DNA of 64,000 nt from Stenopsyche tienmushanensis (taxonomy: Eukaryota > Arthropoda > Insecta > Trichoptera > Stenopsychidae). Made by a program: the position numbers and the translations under genes. The DNA is taken from NCBI GenBank assembly GCA_008973525.1, contig WACJ01000047.1:1550001-1614000 (forward strand), given 5' to 3'. The notes beneath the pieces were generated by a model. The model was not told where the DNA came from and ran no database searches. It saw only the letters and a list, made by a program, of their open reading frames with translations. The first letter of the stretch is position 1, and every line of letters starts with the position of its first letter. Of the stretch, positions 1 through 13,400 are shown in pieces.

Positions 1-156
1 AATACGCATAAAAAGCAGACAGCAATATCGAGCGAATGATGATGTGAAGGTATGATACAGACGAGATGGATGTAGTCCATTCCTGTGAATGTATATTGAA
101 GAGGCCCAAAGTTCTGCAGTGGACTGTTTGTAGCTGCACTATGATGATGATATAAT
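1..156 (+). mobile_element. 3-prime end of an RTE-like non-LTR retrotransposon
   Basis: The stretch ends in the arrangement aggccc...agttctgcagtgga...ctgcactatgatgatgat, a GC-richer tail followed by a short ATG/GAT repeat. Many insect RTE-like elements end this way. A close copy lies at 42355-42425 and the final part recurs near 29435-29475, so it is an interspersed repeat. Upstream bases probably encode the last residues of a reverse transcriptase reading frame, but too little is inside the window to show this. Class assignment is an inference from the tail. Confidence 0.55.
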
Positions 157-1284
157 ATTAAAAAATAAATTCGTTAATAAAAAAAATACATTTTATATCG
201 TTTTTAAAACATCATTTTTTTGCTGGTTTGAATAAAAGTTTGGAAAAAAGCACCTTTTTGGGGGTAATTTTTAAATATAACGTAAATTAAATAAACATTT
301 TGACCTGGTTTTGCGAATATCTATAGCCATACATGTGTTAGCTCGTAAAATTTCAGACCAATCGGTGACTTGATTTTTCAAAATTCTTTCCACACCGCAT
401 GCAAAAATGTCGTTTCGATAAAAGCAGATTTAAAGTTTTACGTACCAAAAAAATGTTGAAAAGGGAAATATACTATTAATCAGCAATTCCAGCTTCATAA
501 AAAAATTCTTCAGCTATCTCAACCTCTTCTTTTTTAGCTGATCTGACGTCTCTAGCGAGCTGTTTAGCTTATTTAGAAGATTCAGAACCTCGGCGGTTGG
601 CAAAGCGTATACATTCTTCGTTGTGCGTCTTCAGGAATCCCAATGCATTTTTGTATCCATTATTTTCAAAATAAATTTAAATGCTTTGATTTTTTACCAC
701 AAAAAATATATTTCGGCACCGGAGACCAATAAATTATCAGACGCTAATTTTTTATAAATGACTCTTACCAAAAATCTGCACCTTCTGGACAGTGTAAATG
801 ATCGAGGGTCTTTATCAGTCGAAATTTTGTTGTTGAAAAAGTGTTAACATTTTTTTGTCTTACTAGAATAAAGATAAGAAAGGCCCCTAATGGGAACCTC
901 TGGCTTGCAAACAAAAGCAGGTATAAGGGCAAGTTTGCGACCGCAGCGGTCTCATTTGGGCCGGAGTCATTAGGGTGCAATCTGGATGGAGTGATTGCTT
1001 CGAGCGCATTTCGCGAATTAACTGTAAAGCATTGAAATAATTCGATTTTCTTCACCAAAATTATTGATGACTTCCTTAGAGACATGTCCTTTCGAAAAAT
1101 GATTTTTTTAAAAAAAACTATTTTTTTGACGTGATAAAGTGAGATGTTAATGTGATTACATGGGTTAACCTTTTGGATATTAGCAACAATATATCGTCGA
1201 TTACGAAACTAAAGAGGACTGCAAACAATGATCGTTATTGTCAATGATGACTTCAAAATTTTCGAATATGAATAGTTTCTGTGC
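157..1284. other. Intergenic, no gene recognised
   Basis: AT-rich DNA without splice-compatible or conserved coding sequence. A GC-richer patch at about 880-1030 is open in two frames on opposite strands. Its conceptual proteins resemble no family I know, so it is probably old repeat sequence. Confidence 0.5.
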
Positions 1285-1292
1285 GTCTGGAT

Positions 1293-3275
1293 TAGGGCTT
1301 CCACTCGAATATTCAATATTCGAATATATTTGCCCTTTTTTCAATATTCATAAATTCGAATATTTATTATTCGTTTATTTTATTTTATTAAGTAATTTAG
1401 AAAGTTTAAATAAGATGGATTCTGCCAATCGAAATTGCAACAAAGAAATGCAAAAAAGAAAAAAAGTGCTAACAATGTTACACTGATAACTGTAGAAGGT
1501 GTTTATCAATTTTTATTTAAAAAACTTTTTTTTAACAATCTATCTGATGAGGGACATTCAGTTCTTCTTATGGCGTTGCTGGCTCGTGTAAGTCCCTGGT
1601 CCTGTTCATTCATTTTAATATTTTGTCCAGGTCATGAACCATACATCTTTTCAGTCTACGCGTTCTGGAGGCTTGGCTGGTCAGCTCTTAAACAAAGTGG
1701 CTGGGGTGTGTATTCAGCCTTATTTTTGGCTATGGTTTTCAATCTCCTGCCTCACTGTTGGTATGCTCAATTCTCTGTGTATCGTTTCGTTTGTCACGTA
1801 CCATGGAACGTTGCCTATAGGACGTAGCACTTTGGATTGAAAGCATTGAAGAATGTCATTATTGGAGTTTGTTGTGAAAGTGTTTTATTTACTAGGGACA
1901 GTTGCGATTTTCGGCCCATTCACCAATACAGCATTCTCATTTTGATCCCCAGTTGCTTTTTCTTCTTTATTATGTGCGTTTTCCACGTTTAACGTCTGTC
2001 TAGGTGCATGCTGAGATATTTAACTACATCTGCCTGTGGCAGTGTGCAATCATTCAGTGAGACAGGAGGACATGTCTCTCGTCTATTAGTGAAAGTGACA
2101 TGTGTAGATTTACTTTCATTGGCCTTTATACGTCATTTCTTGGACCATTTTTGTATATTGTTGAAGGTCATGTTGGAGCAGTTGAGACGCTACTGCAGGG
2201 TCGTTGTGCTAGGTTAGAAGAGCTGTGTCGTCCGCGAAGGGGGCTATTGTGGTGGTGTCTGTTGTCGGGATGTCGGCTGTGTATAAAAGGTATAAACTTG
2301 ACCAAGTACGCTTGCCTTGTGGGTCGCCGGATTTATATCATGGAGTGTAGGTGGCTTCATCTTCGTATTTGATGTAGAATGTTCTGTTGGTCAGGTATGA
2401 TTTGAATATGAAGAAGTAATTTGTGGGCAGTTGTTTTCTGATTTTATATAGCAAGCCCGGACGCCACACTTTGTCAAAAGCCTGAATTACGTCCAGGAAT
2501 GCTGCTGAACAATATTTTCTGTCTTCTAAGTCCTTGTGTATTCTATTGAAGATCTTGTGTATTTGTTCCACAGCCGCATGTTGTTGACGAAATCTATTAA
2601 GAATCCGATAAGTCGTCCAACAACTCTGATTTAGAAGCGCAGAAAATAAGCAACGAAATAGAAATAATAGAATAAGAAACATTACAGAAACAGTTGGACA
2701 ACCCAGTTACCGATATAATTGAAATTAGCGCACCAGTTGTTTATAAGGATAATATAGAGTTTATCGAAAAACTATTCAAAAATGTCGATCACATCAAAAA
2801 AAGGTCTGATATTTTAGATATTCTCTACGATTCTCTATTCATTACTACTACCTCTCAAATGAGAGGGTTATTTTGACAGTAGGCTCAATAAAAACAAAAT
2901 TATGGTTAAGATTTAAAAACGAACATTTATTTGAAACCAAAATCCTCAAAATTTCATTTGATTTCGCACTTTCGTTTATGAGAAAACGAATAATTATGGG
3001 TTGCGCAACAGAGGATGCAACTTCTCGCCTTTTTTCTTCAGTAACGGGATCAAGTAGTTTTTTATCCGATGAAATAAATGTATTTCTAATGAAGGAAATT
3101 ATGTAGAAAATTAAGATAAAAGTTTTGCATTTTTAAATATCACTAATAAATTTCTACAGCAAAATTCCGGGTTATATTTGAATAACTCTCGTATATATCA
3201 AAAATATTCGAATACTCGAATAACGAATATGAAATTGGTAAAATATTCGAATTTTACGAATATTTGGGACCCCTA
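1293..3275. mobile_element. hAT-type DNA transposon, 1983 bp, with 8-bp target duplication
   Basis: The element is bounded by the direct repeat GTCTGGAT at 1285-1292 and 3276-3283, the 8-bp target duplication expected of hAT transposition. The ends are imperfect inverted repeats: TAGGGCTTCCACTCGAATAT on the left, and TAGGGGTCCCAAATATTCG reading inward from the right. Both ends continue in an AT-rich zone full of TTCGAATA motifs. The interior holds a Jockey-type fragment (about 1535-2660). It also holds two overlapping short + strand frames (2694-2876 and 2873-3106) that may be the remnant of the element's own protein but have no motif I recognise. No intact transposase is present. A partial relative of the right end lies near 23480-23560. 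Confidence 0.8.
1535..2660 (-). pseudogene. Jockey-clade reverse transcriptase fragment nested in the hAT element
   Basis: Read on the minus strand this is the C-terminal half of a Jockey-like reverse transcriptase. In order it shows QQHAAVEQIHKIFNRI, then RT box A as FLDVIQAFDKVW with the following LLYKI, then after a frameshift near 2340 the catalytic box as FADDTALL (the FADD codons are 2227-2238). Next come VVKYLSMHLDRR and the distal FQSKVLRPIGNVPWYVTN and IHRELSIPTVRQEI, which are typical of the clade. Several stops and at least one frameshift make it dead. The endonuclease and gag parts are absent, as in a 5-prime-truncated insertion. It lies wholly inside the hAT element, so it inserted later. 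Confidence 0.85.
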
Positions 3276-3283
3276 GTCTGGAT

Positions 3284-4371
3284 ATCAATGTTTAACCTTG
3301 TAGTGCATCTTGCTCACACGTTAGCACTATAAAACGAGAGAGAGAGAAAACAAACAAACTTTCGTTTATCAAAAAACAACGTAGCAGTCAATGTATAAAA
3401 CTTCCAAAATAACGTTGATGATCCAATCATTTTCCGTTTGTTCTTTTAGTTAAAATACATCATCAAGTTTCGGAATGTATCAGTCGAAGAGTTACACTTA
3501 TCTATCCCTATTCGTATCCTCATAATGGAACACAGGAAACTATTATAATTATATGCCCAGTAGATTCATGTTACAGTTTGCCTTTTAAACGGATTCATAT
3601 TATTGATACATTGTCATTGCAATAGAATCCTCAATTATCATGACGACTAGGAAGGAAATACAGTTACATCCACTGTGAATCATTTCACGTCGTAAAAACC
3701 ACCTACATAGTTTGATTTGCATTGTTGAATAGATTTTTAAATGACGTCTTTAAATTAGTTTGAATTTATGTCGTAAGCTTAAGCGTAGCATACTCATAAT
3801 TTACCATCCAGATAATTTTCCTGGATGAAGTGCTAAATGGATGGTCTTAAATTTGTTGCTCATACATTTTCCGAAGAACTCGTGCCATCATCGGAAATAG
3901 GTTATTTTACAAATACAATAAATTAATACGCCATAATAAAAAGTCGCAGCGATATGAAATCCGTTTCGACTTCCTCATTATGCGATTTTTATTGAATAAT
4001 TTCAATTGTCAAGGATTTTTAAGGTTTTACATGCGGAATATCCTTGAATTTGAATGCAAATTGAGCGTCGCGTAAATTGGAAGAGTACATGCATTATCGT
4101 ATGATATTACCGACTGAAAGACAATGACCGTTCATGTTAAAAAAATTAACTCTTTCCTAATGTAAATCATTGTACATTTGGGTCTGTTTTTAAGCGATCG
4201 ATACGTTCCATAGGGAGTCGCATAAAAAAAATCGCATAAAAAAGACTTGATCTATTTTAAGCTTTATTAAAGTCTATTTTACTCGATAATTGTACACATT
4301 ATTGTTATCAATCAGCATATATTTATTCGTTATCTTAGTGTGTTGAAATCGTCTTTTTAAAAATGTAATCG
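3284..4371. other. Intergenic, nothing recognised
   Basis: AT-rich non-coding sequence. No conserved frame, tail, terminal repeat or RNA gene was seen. Confidence 0.5.
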
Positions 4372-4776
4372 CAGATTAACTCCTTAAAGAGGTAAGACAC
4401 AGAGTTGTGTTCGAATTCCAATTATTCATAAAAAGCATTCTTACACGTTGAGTTTTTAGAGAAACAGAGACGGAGAGAGTATCTTGCGTACACTGTACGA
4501 TTATATAGATCGTTAACCCTAAATTTATCGACCTAATAATGATATAATGAATCGATTTCAATTGTATTTCGTGTGTATTGTTTATGTTTACGCAATGAAA
4601 TGCCCGAATGTTGTGTGCTATTGACAGTGTTTATTTATTTAAATACAAGTTTCATTCACGCTGCGACGGTCCTGACAGACAATTGGATTTGTATGGATGA
4701 ATAAGTGGCGGACATACAAACATAGCATCTAAGTTTATCATGATTTTAAATTTGCTCACTACTGGAAGGGTTAAAC
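4372..4776 (+). repeat. Interspersed repeat A, copy 1
   Basis: This segment recurs in inverted orientation at 19542-19990. Matching landmarks include a cagagacggagagagtatc stretch, cactgtacgattatat, a long match through gctgcgacggtcct, and agggttaaa at the end. The copies differ by many substitutions and small indels, so the duplication is old. No coding potential or transposon terminus was recognised. Confidence 0.75.
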
Positions 4777-5985
4777 TTTGCGACAATTTAACCATTCATT
4801 TTTTACGCAGATCGTGATATGATGTCATTTTTACGCAGATCGTGACATTTTTATGCGTATTCGCATAAAAAAGGCTTTGTCCTCTATAGAAAAATGATGG
4901 ATAGGTTCCATTATTTTTGAAAACTAAAAACCAAATCGTACAAAAAATCCGCATAAGAATAAACCCAGGTGAATTGTATACGAGGAAGATCTTGACGGAT
5001 TCAAGTTTTCCGAGAATGAGTTGCACATTTGGATCAACAACGTGCGTTCACAATTTACCTGTTGCATGAACGGCAAAATGTAGTCATTTATAAGTAGTCT
5101 GCCAGTCACTTGAAACTCCAGTCCTTTTCTGAACACTGTTTGTTAAATACCTATTTCACTATCTGATATTAAAATATAAAATATAATATTTGCTTAAATA
5201 TTAATCATGATAAATTATATGACTGTGTGAATGGTGAATCAAGGATCTCTGGAAAAGTATTGCAAGTTAATACAGCATCAAGTGTCTTTGATATCTGTTT
5301 ACTTTTTCTATTGTGTACGAAGAATTTGGACCAATTTCATCTTTGTATACATCGATTAAGCGAGGTATTTAATTTTAATTTTAGCCTAATTTTGAAGGTG
5401 AAAAAAATATCTATTAAAATAGTGATATTATTGAAATGTTGATCACCAAAGCTTTCGTGTATTTGCGCTCTAATTAATACATTTTAGATTAATAGATATT
5501 ATTCGATTGTTGAATGTTGACAATAGCAATTCCATTATGATTTTGGTAGTATAATATATGACTCCTTCTTTAAGATTCTATGTGAAAAATGTTTAAATCA
5601 TCTTGTGATTCAGTATATCTTCCATCTCGCAGGATCTTATTAAAGTGTGTCGAATGACACACTGCTGCATTGTAGGTTGGATGCAAGCGACCAAATCTTA
5701 TAAGGATAATTTTTAAATTAATAGTTAAAAAGTGCATTTGATTATGTACTATGTTACTATTAAACTAATTTTGCAATCATTACTTGACATACCGGTTTTT
5801 CTGAAATCTGCCTTATATAGACGTTTAGAGCAGAGACTAAATTCTTAATATTGAAAAAACCTTTTATCGGATCCTTTTATGATCGGAGGTTGTAACCTTA
5901 GGGCCAATGCCTCCCTGATCGTACATTGATTGACCATTTGTGATCAGAAGTGATTTTACTACAACTGACCATGTGAAAAACATGA
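4777..5985. other. Intergenic; one small hairpin
   Basis: No gene recognised. A perfect 8-bp hairpin sits at 5644-5663 (AGTGTGTC, loop gaat, GACACACT). Short open frames here lack any family signature. Confidence 0.45.
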
Positions 5986-6420
5986 ATTTTATAGATTCAA
6001 TATGTACACTTGAAGTTGTTGAAAATCGGGGTTTTTATCCTAAAAATTCAAATTTGAATTAAGAAAACTTCAATGTCATTCACTATTACAATGTTATATA
6101 CTTAAATTCTGAATCACCAAATCAAAGACATTAATCCATTTGCCATTCAAATGTACGTCATTAAGATCATAGGTTTCCTCTTTTAAATGCAATTTTTATG
6201 TGACCTACTCTAATTTCGTCTATGCAGTATTTCTTTTCAATCCATTCATATTATTTGAATCGGCTGATTGATCATCTTTGAAAATGATATCTGCATGGTA
6301 TCATTTAAAGTTTCGGTATTTAAAATATTGTTTAGCCTCTTGTCGTTTATAGACATATACTCAGTATTCCGATATTATCTCCTATTCCCTTCCTATACAT
6401 TCCTTGCATAAAAGTCCTAC
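5986..6420 (+). repeat. Interspersed repeat B, copy 1
   Basis: Inverted copy of 33822-34200. Landmarks are gaatcaccaaatcaaagac, a match through cctcttttaa...ttttatgtgac, and gtattccgatat...aaaagtcctac. A shorter third copy lies at 28945-29110. No terminal repeats or coding sequence were recognised. Confidence 0.7.
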
Positions 6421-6454
6421 AGATATATTCCAGATTTTACTTCAGTCACAAAGT

Positions 6455-6615
6455 CCTTCGTGCTAGACCTTATCGAAGGGGACCTTGAGGAAGACGATAT
6501 CCATATCTATCTTCATCTCCATGCCTTCGTGAATGAATTCGATGACACGAAGGAGCTGGTGAACGACGGAGAGAACCCTACGAAAGATTTTGCCTCTGAT
6601 TCATGATTGTGGTTT
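6455..6615 (-). pseudogene. Jockey-clade reverse transcriptase fragment
   Basis: On the minus strand one frame reads QLLRVIEFIHEG, then about 13 residues on VFLKVPFDKV, a stop, and HEGL. This is the Jockey-clade pattern of an IHEG helix followed by RT box A (VFLDVxKAFDxVWHEGL). The first catalytic Asp is replaced by Lys and the Trp codon is a stop, so the fragment is non-functional. Only about 50 residues are left. Confidence 0.7.
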
Positions 6616-6624
6616 CGAAGATTT

Positions 6625-7476
6625 TGACTGGAACGGATATTTACCTTGTACTTCGGAAATACCCCTCTGGTTTTTCCAGGAAAATAATCTCAATTCCATT
6701 TGCTAATGATGAAATCATTAAATTATCTTGATAAAAAGTAGATTTGGGTCCACTTTTACATATAAACATATGCTCCACCATCCGTTTATCATATCTTTTA
6801 TTTGTTAAAAAAATATTGCTTCCCATTTCATCTGGCACCCGTTTATATTGAATATTATTGTATCAGCTGATCTACTATAGTTCCTGTTGAGTCTATTACC
6901 ATAAAAATGCACATTCACTTGGATAGAATGTTATGGCAGAAGGCATATTAAATAATTATAGTGGTTCTGGTCATTTATATTTGTTGTGTTTTTAATTTAC
7001 GTTATAATTGTCAAATTGCTGATAACAGCATTACATTGCTTGTAGTCATATGATTGTCCTGTTTTTAAACGATAGTCTCCGATCAGTAAAAATTCGTATA
7101 AAGTCAAAGGGGAGTCAATCAATCATTTGAAGCATTGAATAGCTAAAATAAGTTTTATGCTGATCAAAGTGTGAATTAAAACAGCACAATGTTTGAATTT
7201 TTGTTAAGAATGGAAATATAAATCAGTACATACATGTAACACTAGATCTGATGAACTATGTTAAATGGGCCTTAAGAGAATTAAAAACTAGCTTAATTCT
7301 TAAATATTTTTTTTGTATTTTTCAACTACGAATATGTATAAATGCTATACATTCGGCTGTAGTTATTGATTTATCAGTTGATCCTAAACAAATTGATTTT
7401 TTTTTATCCCAATTATGTGTTCATGATCCTAACTATTTATTAAAAATTCACATAAGGTTTTATTTAAATTTTGCAG
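6625..7476. other. Upstream region of transporter gene 1
   Basis: The region contains the gene 1 promoter and any 5-prime non-coding exon, but I could not place a TATA box or initiator with confidence. It ends in a splice acceptor (ttttgcag, ending at 7476) three bases before the start codon. The first exon of the mRNA must therefore lie further upstream, here or beyond. The open frame at 7251-7496 overlaps the acceptor and is not a gene. Confidence 0.45.
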
Positions 7477-7479
7477 AAA

Positions 7480-10400
7480 ATGCACGGAGAATATAATATA
7501 GGATTTACTCCCGACGATGATAAAAGAATCAAACAAACCAATGATCATATCAAGGTAAGAAAATAATATTTCAATTGTTAAAATGAATAAATTAAAAAAT
7601 CTCCCAGTATTTGGAAAATCTCCACTATAGATTGCTTAAATCTAATTTACTCATATTACGCTTAAGAATTGTTTTCTATAAATTTACTATTTTTTAAAGG
7701 TAGAAGGAATCTCATCTCAGATTAATCTTACATCACCAAAGAAACGAGAGCAATGGGGCAATGGAGTCGAATTTCTTCTATCATGCATAGCAATGTCCGT
7801 TGGACTTGGAAACGTTTGGAGATTTCCATACATTGCATATAAAAATGGAGGTGGTGCATTTTTGATACCTTACATCATCGTCCTTCTTCTAGTGGGCAAA
7901 CCAATGTATTTTCTGGAGATGATATTGGGACAGTTCTCAAGCAAAGGTCCCGTAAAGATGTACGACTTTGCTCCTGCCATGAGAGGTATAATAAAAGCCA
8001 GAAACCTGAAAAGTAATCAAAATTCTTTCATGATTTGCAAGACAGTATAAAAAATCATCATCATTTTTTTTCGTAATAAGTACCTTAACAAATGGCAATC
8101 AGATGTTGCAATACCCGACGAATAAAATTAATGGGGAAAATGGGCTAAACCGAATTCCATTATTTTTTCTGGTGTTCATTTTACAGAGCAATATTTTTTT
8201 GTTACTGACCAAAGTTGACAGTTTTATGAGTAATTTATGTTCATTTTTGCTATTCGTTATTACCTGAGATTTTCTAAATAAGAATACAGAAAATGATATT
8301 TTTCGTTATAAATAATAATTTAGGAGCAGTGAGTACAATTGGCAATTCCCATTGATATTCTAATAATGTCTGCATATCATCATTTACTTTATAGTCTTCC
8401 CGTTCTAGGAATATCCCTAAGTCTTTAACCCACCCATGATACTAAGTTGTAAAAATCATTATACGCATCTATAATACATTTCATTTCGTGGCCTACTAAA
8501 AACAGATTGCAATGGATGCAAATGTTGTTCATTGACGGTAAGAAATAATCCAACACAAATTTATAAACACATAACACACACTTTTGAATGGTAATAAAGA
8601 ATACGTGTATCGTGAACCATGTCTCGATACAAGCTGACTGTAAATCACTCAATACTTTGATTACTTTTAGGAAATTATTAATATTAAATATACTACTTTT
8701 CGCAAAAAAACATAAGGAAAAAAATTGCAATCAGCTGACACATGTTTGCATGTTTAAGATTTCTTAGAGAAAACAATTAGTTTGAGATGTGATGTAATTC
8801 AAATATATTACTAATCATATTTTTTATGAATCTCTACTAGGAAAGATGAGATCTGTAGTATACTCAAACCTCTTTTTGTGCGATTACAAAGTTATGCAAG
8901 TTTTTTAAAGCATTTTTTTTTAATTTCATGAAGACCATATATCGAGATATTTAGGATTAAATACAAAATAAATCATCGACGCTAACCGAAATTTGGAAGA
9001 AAATTTTGGACTGTTTAAAACATGTTGTTATCGCTGAATTATGATCACACACTTTAAGGGCAGTCAAGAATTTTGTAAAAAATAATTTTGTTTTTTTAAA
9101 ATATTTTTTCAAAGAAATTTCCAAAATTCTAATTACTTACTAACGCTGCAACTTTTTTTAAGTTTTATGAAATTAATTATTAAATTTTAAAATTTAAATT
9201 ATTAAATTTTAAGTGTTTTTCTCGAAATTAGTTTTTTCAACACGGTTGACATGATATCTCAAGTTCTAATTGACTGATTTACTTCAAATTGGGTACGAAC
9301 TTTTTCTATACAATTTTCTAGTGTTCCTTCCATATTTATCTCAAAATTTAGTTTTCAACTATTTTAAAAAGATTTAAAACTGAAAAATTAAGACAAAAAA
9401 ATAATGCAAGACATCTTTAAAATTTTACCAATTTTTTTAATGTCTTATTGTTCTGAATCTTTGTTAATTTTTTTGTGTGTGATTTTGGGTATATCTTATA
9501 TAGCTGTTTCAAAGTTGTGCGGTTTTTTAAATCCATGGATCGCATCTTTTGTGTGTACTTTTAAGTCATTGAACTCTTGCATATAAGGAAAAGTTACTCG
9601 TAAAATCAAGGAGAAACCAGTATTGCAATCATTAAAGTTGGATTCTGTACTTTCCCATTTAAAATTCGTAACATACGCGTCCTACATTTGAAGAGCGTTT
9701 TTTTTATATTATCACTAGGGAATACCCGGCATGTGTTGCAACGCCACATTTTCAGTTTTCAGTTTATTGGAATGATTTTATATTGCGACCGGTGGCGATT
9801 AGTGGGTTCGCACCCTTTATTTTCGGGGCCATAAGTGAAAATAAAAACTCTTCCCAACTCTATGCAACATATATTTTTATCTATTTAATTTTTAAACAGT
9901 TTTCATCTATATATTTATCCAAACCTAAGAATCTCAAAGTAAAATTAGAATCTTTAGCTAGCTTCTCCCTGCGCTCAGAACGCAAGTGGCCGCAAGAAGT
10001 GGAGAAGGAGCATGTCCTTGCAGACATGACGTTTTAATTTCACAGCTCGGGTCAAAGGAGGCTCCCCATGTTGTTGTTATATTCGTCCCAAAGATTATGC
10101 TTATGCCGTGCTAATGAAGTGCTTTTAGATTCATAATATTTTTCCATATGGTGAACACCGTCTGGTAATAAATGATTTGGGCGTAAGCAGCCCACACACA
10201 GCTATCCATGTGAGAAGCATGCACGCATACCCTGTGTGTTTCTGTTCTTTGTTGATGTTCGCATCGGAAACTGCACACGTTTCAATTCGAATATCAGTCG
10301 AAATCATTGGGACACAACCTCTTCTTCTTGAAAATTTCCATTTCAAACTGTAGCTCCGATGATAGTATTCATATTTTTTTTCACTAAAAACCTGGTACCG

Positions 10401-13400
10401 TTACCACATGTCGTGGTGGATATATAGTTCAGAGAAGAATTATAGGCATGCCAATTTTCAATTTTCACATAATTCAAATATATTTTTATATAGAATAATA
10501 AACTAAGTGAATGTTGTCCTTATGTTTTGTTCTTGTGTTTACGTATCATTTAATCAATGTCTTTACATACAATTTATATCAAAAAGTCACTTTTTGAATT
10601 TTATCACGCTGATACATTGTCTTATACACACTGAAAACCACTGTTTTGTTTAAATGTATCGGCACTACTAAAATTTCGTTTCAATCTATTAGCCGGTTTA
10701 AGAATTATATCAATTTTACGAAAGAAGTAGAGTTTCATGAATTTCTTACGAAATCTCCCGCGCTTTAGGCGAAGCTTAGCGCGGAACACACAACTGTAAA
10801 TTGTTAATGTTTTTTAAAATTTGATGTTCGTTTTCGTCGGTACTGATTTCTTACCCAATATATTTTTCAGGCAATGATAGCACCAATTATCGTGTTGAAT
10901 TCTGAAGTTTATTTCGCTGTTCATTAATTTGTTGTGTGTGAAGATAGCTCTAGATTAGTGAAGTATAATGATCTTTTCTACGACTAGTTGCTTTAACCCT
11001 TTGCGGACGTATTAGAAAATTAAGTCACAAGAGTTGGGATGGGGTCCGCCAATATTTTTTTTTCAAGAGGAGGTCTCTCAGGGTTTAGTCATAAAGAATT
11101 TGATAAAATATTAATAACTTTTAGGAATAATGAATTGTTCTATTATCATCTACTCATCTAATTATAGTCTTCATAATCATATGCTTTCGTTTAGTTTTGA
11201 TAGTTGGTAAAGATGTCGTCAGGATGAAGCTGTATTACAATGAACATTATTAAAAAATGATGATTTCACCACTCAATCGTAGATCTATCTAAAATTCCTA
11301 TTAAACTATCCTAATTTAACCACATGTAGAAAGCCATCGAAAACCATTTTATACAAATCTTCTATCCATGGGAAAGTGTCATGTGAATATATAATATTAA
11401 ATAGTTTATATAAAATGTTTTTTTAAACATATTATAGGAGTTGGAGTTGGCCAAACAGTAGCTGTGAGCTACGTCCTTACTTATTATGCATCCATCATGG
11501 CGATAGTTCTTTATTATATGGTAGCTTCATTTTCGTCCCAACTTCCATGGAGTATTTGTGACCCGAGCTGGACAGATTGTTTTTCGATTGGAAATGAAAC
11601 TATGACAGATACTAGCTTAAAAATGAAAAGTTCTTCTGAGTTATACTACACGTAAGCTAATAATAAATCAAATTGAAATATGTGTATTGAATCCAGCTAA
11701 AAAATGTCTCAATTCGCATTTTTAGGAGAACTGTACTAAATGAAGTCGCTAATATCAATGATGGCATTGGATTACCAGGATGGAAGCTGGCACTTTGTCT
11801 TGTGGGCGTTTGGATTTCCATATTTTTGGTTGTCCAAAAAGGAGTGAAGAGTTCCGGGAAAGCTTCTTATTTTTTGGCAATTTTTCCTTATTTTGTCTTA
11901 TTTATTCTTCTGATAAGGGCTGTAACATTACCCGGAGCAATAGATGGAATCATATTCTTCGTTAAGCCAGATTTTGAAAAAATCCTCGAATCAAAGGTAC
12001 AAACTATCCCAAAAAAATCAAAAACACATATAATCAAAATATTATAACAAAATATATATACATTTGCAGGTTTGGTATGAAGCTGTTACACAATGCTTTT
12101 TTTCTTTGAGTGTCGGTTTTGGAATTGTCGTCATGTTTTCATCATTCAATACCTTTGATAGAAACATATACAGGTAATACCATTTTATATCATCAAAGAA
12201 GAGCAATTTTGTTCATCAATACCTGATGCTTAACTAATTAAGTGAACAAACATTAGCACAAGAGTTTAATATTAAATTGAATATTTTTAGAGATACTTTG
12301 ATTGTGACTTCGATGGATACTGTAACGAGTTTTTTGGCTGGATGTACAATATTTGGAGTGTTAGGAAATTTAGCACATGAAACCGACGCCAATGTTACAG
12401 ATGTGGTTCGCAGTAGTTCAGGACTTGCTTTTATATCCTACCCCGAAGCAATAAGCAAATTTCAGGCTGTTCCACAGGTATATAAACACCAAATCCCAGC
12501 TAATATCTTTAAGTCCTTAGTTATGCATATAACAATATGTTTTTTAACAGTGATTTAATTTCGTTTCTATTAATTTTTTTTTTACTGGTGCAACATTAGC
12601 AAAAAAAATCATTTGATATATAAAAATATTGCAAGATATTGTAATATTGAATAAATATATCAATATCGATTATTTTTATTGAATAACGCTAAAAATATGT
12701 TTAAAATCAATCATATCGAGGTATGATTTCTTCGCCTATATTGTCAACATAAATGCAAGCAGATCCAATAAGTTGACAATGAATAAAATTAGAGAATTTA
12801 TTAAGAAATATGTAGATAATATTGATATTTAAACATGATTTATCAAATTATGAGTTGAGCAGATCCTTTCTTTTATATGGTTACTCGCTGTTCCAAATAC
12901 TTAATGGACATTTCCTCCAATCAAACACGATTATTTTATTTATCTATAGACTGATATTGTGAATATCTGCAAAATTTCATTATTCAGTATGCAGTCAATG
13001 ACAATTTTTCCAAGTTCTTCTATAATAGAATGCTTCCCACATATTATAAATCGCATAACAAAGCAACGAATGGTCATTAAAACTGGTTTTTACACTAGAA
13101 GAGCAATGATTAATTGAAGCTAAATTCGTTTTTTGTGATTTATCGACTTAAATATAGCATTTGGCATTGAATACACACACATTTGATGAATATAATCAAC
13201 GACTACATTTAGAATTTGGATCAAGTGCGATTTTACCGAGGTATAGGCTGCCAAGTTATTGGAATACTACAACTGTACTACTGTTCTAATGCAGACATGT
13301 AAATCAATGCATTGTGATTTATTATTAATTGCATTTTATGAAAATTTAAGTGCAATAAGAGTTTAAGCAGTCAGACAACTTCGTGAGTCAGTGAAATTGT

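Noticed and set aside
1285..1300. Apparent similarity of the GTCTGGAT, GTCCAGAG and ATTTAGAG flanks as a shared element end
   Set aside because: They agree with the loose target preference of hAT transposases (T at 2, A at 7) and are host target sites, not element sequence.
3180..3275. TTCGAATA-rich tract as a regulatory array
   Set aside because: It is the subterminal part of the hAT element, mirrored at its left end, so no host regulatory role is needed.
7251..7496. 81-codon + strand open frame just before gene 1
   Set aside because: It runs through the splice acceptor of gene 1 and out of frame into its first exon, with no family signature.
10131..10346. 71-codon minus-strand frame with several Cys residues
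   Set aside because: Considered as a transposon protein scrap, but no motif or second copy supports it.
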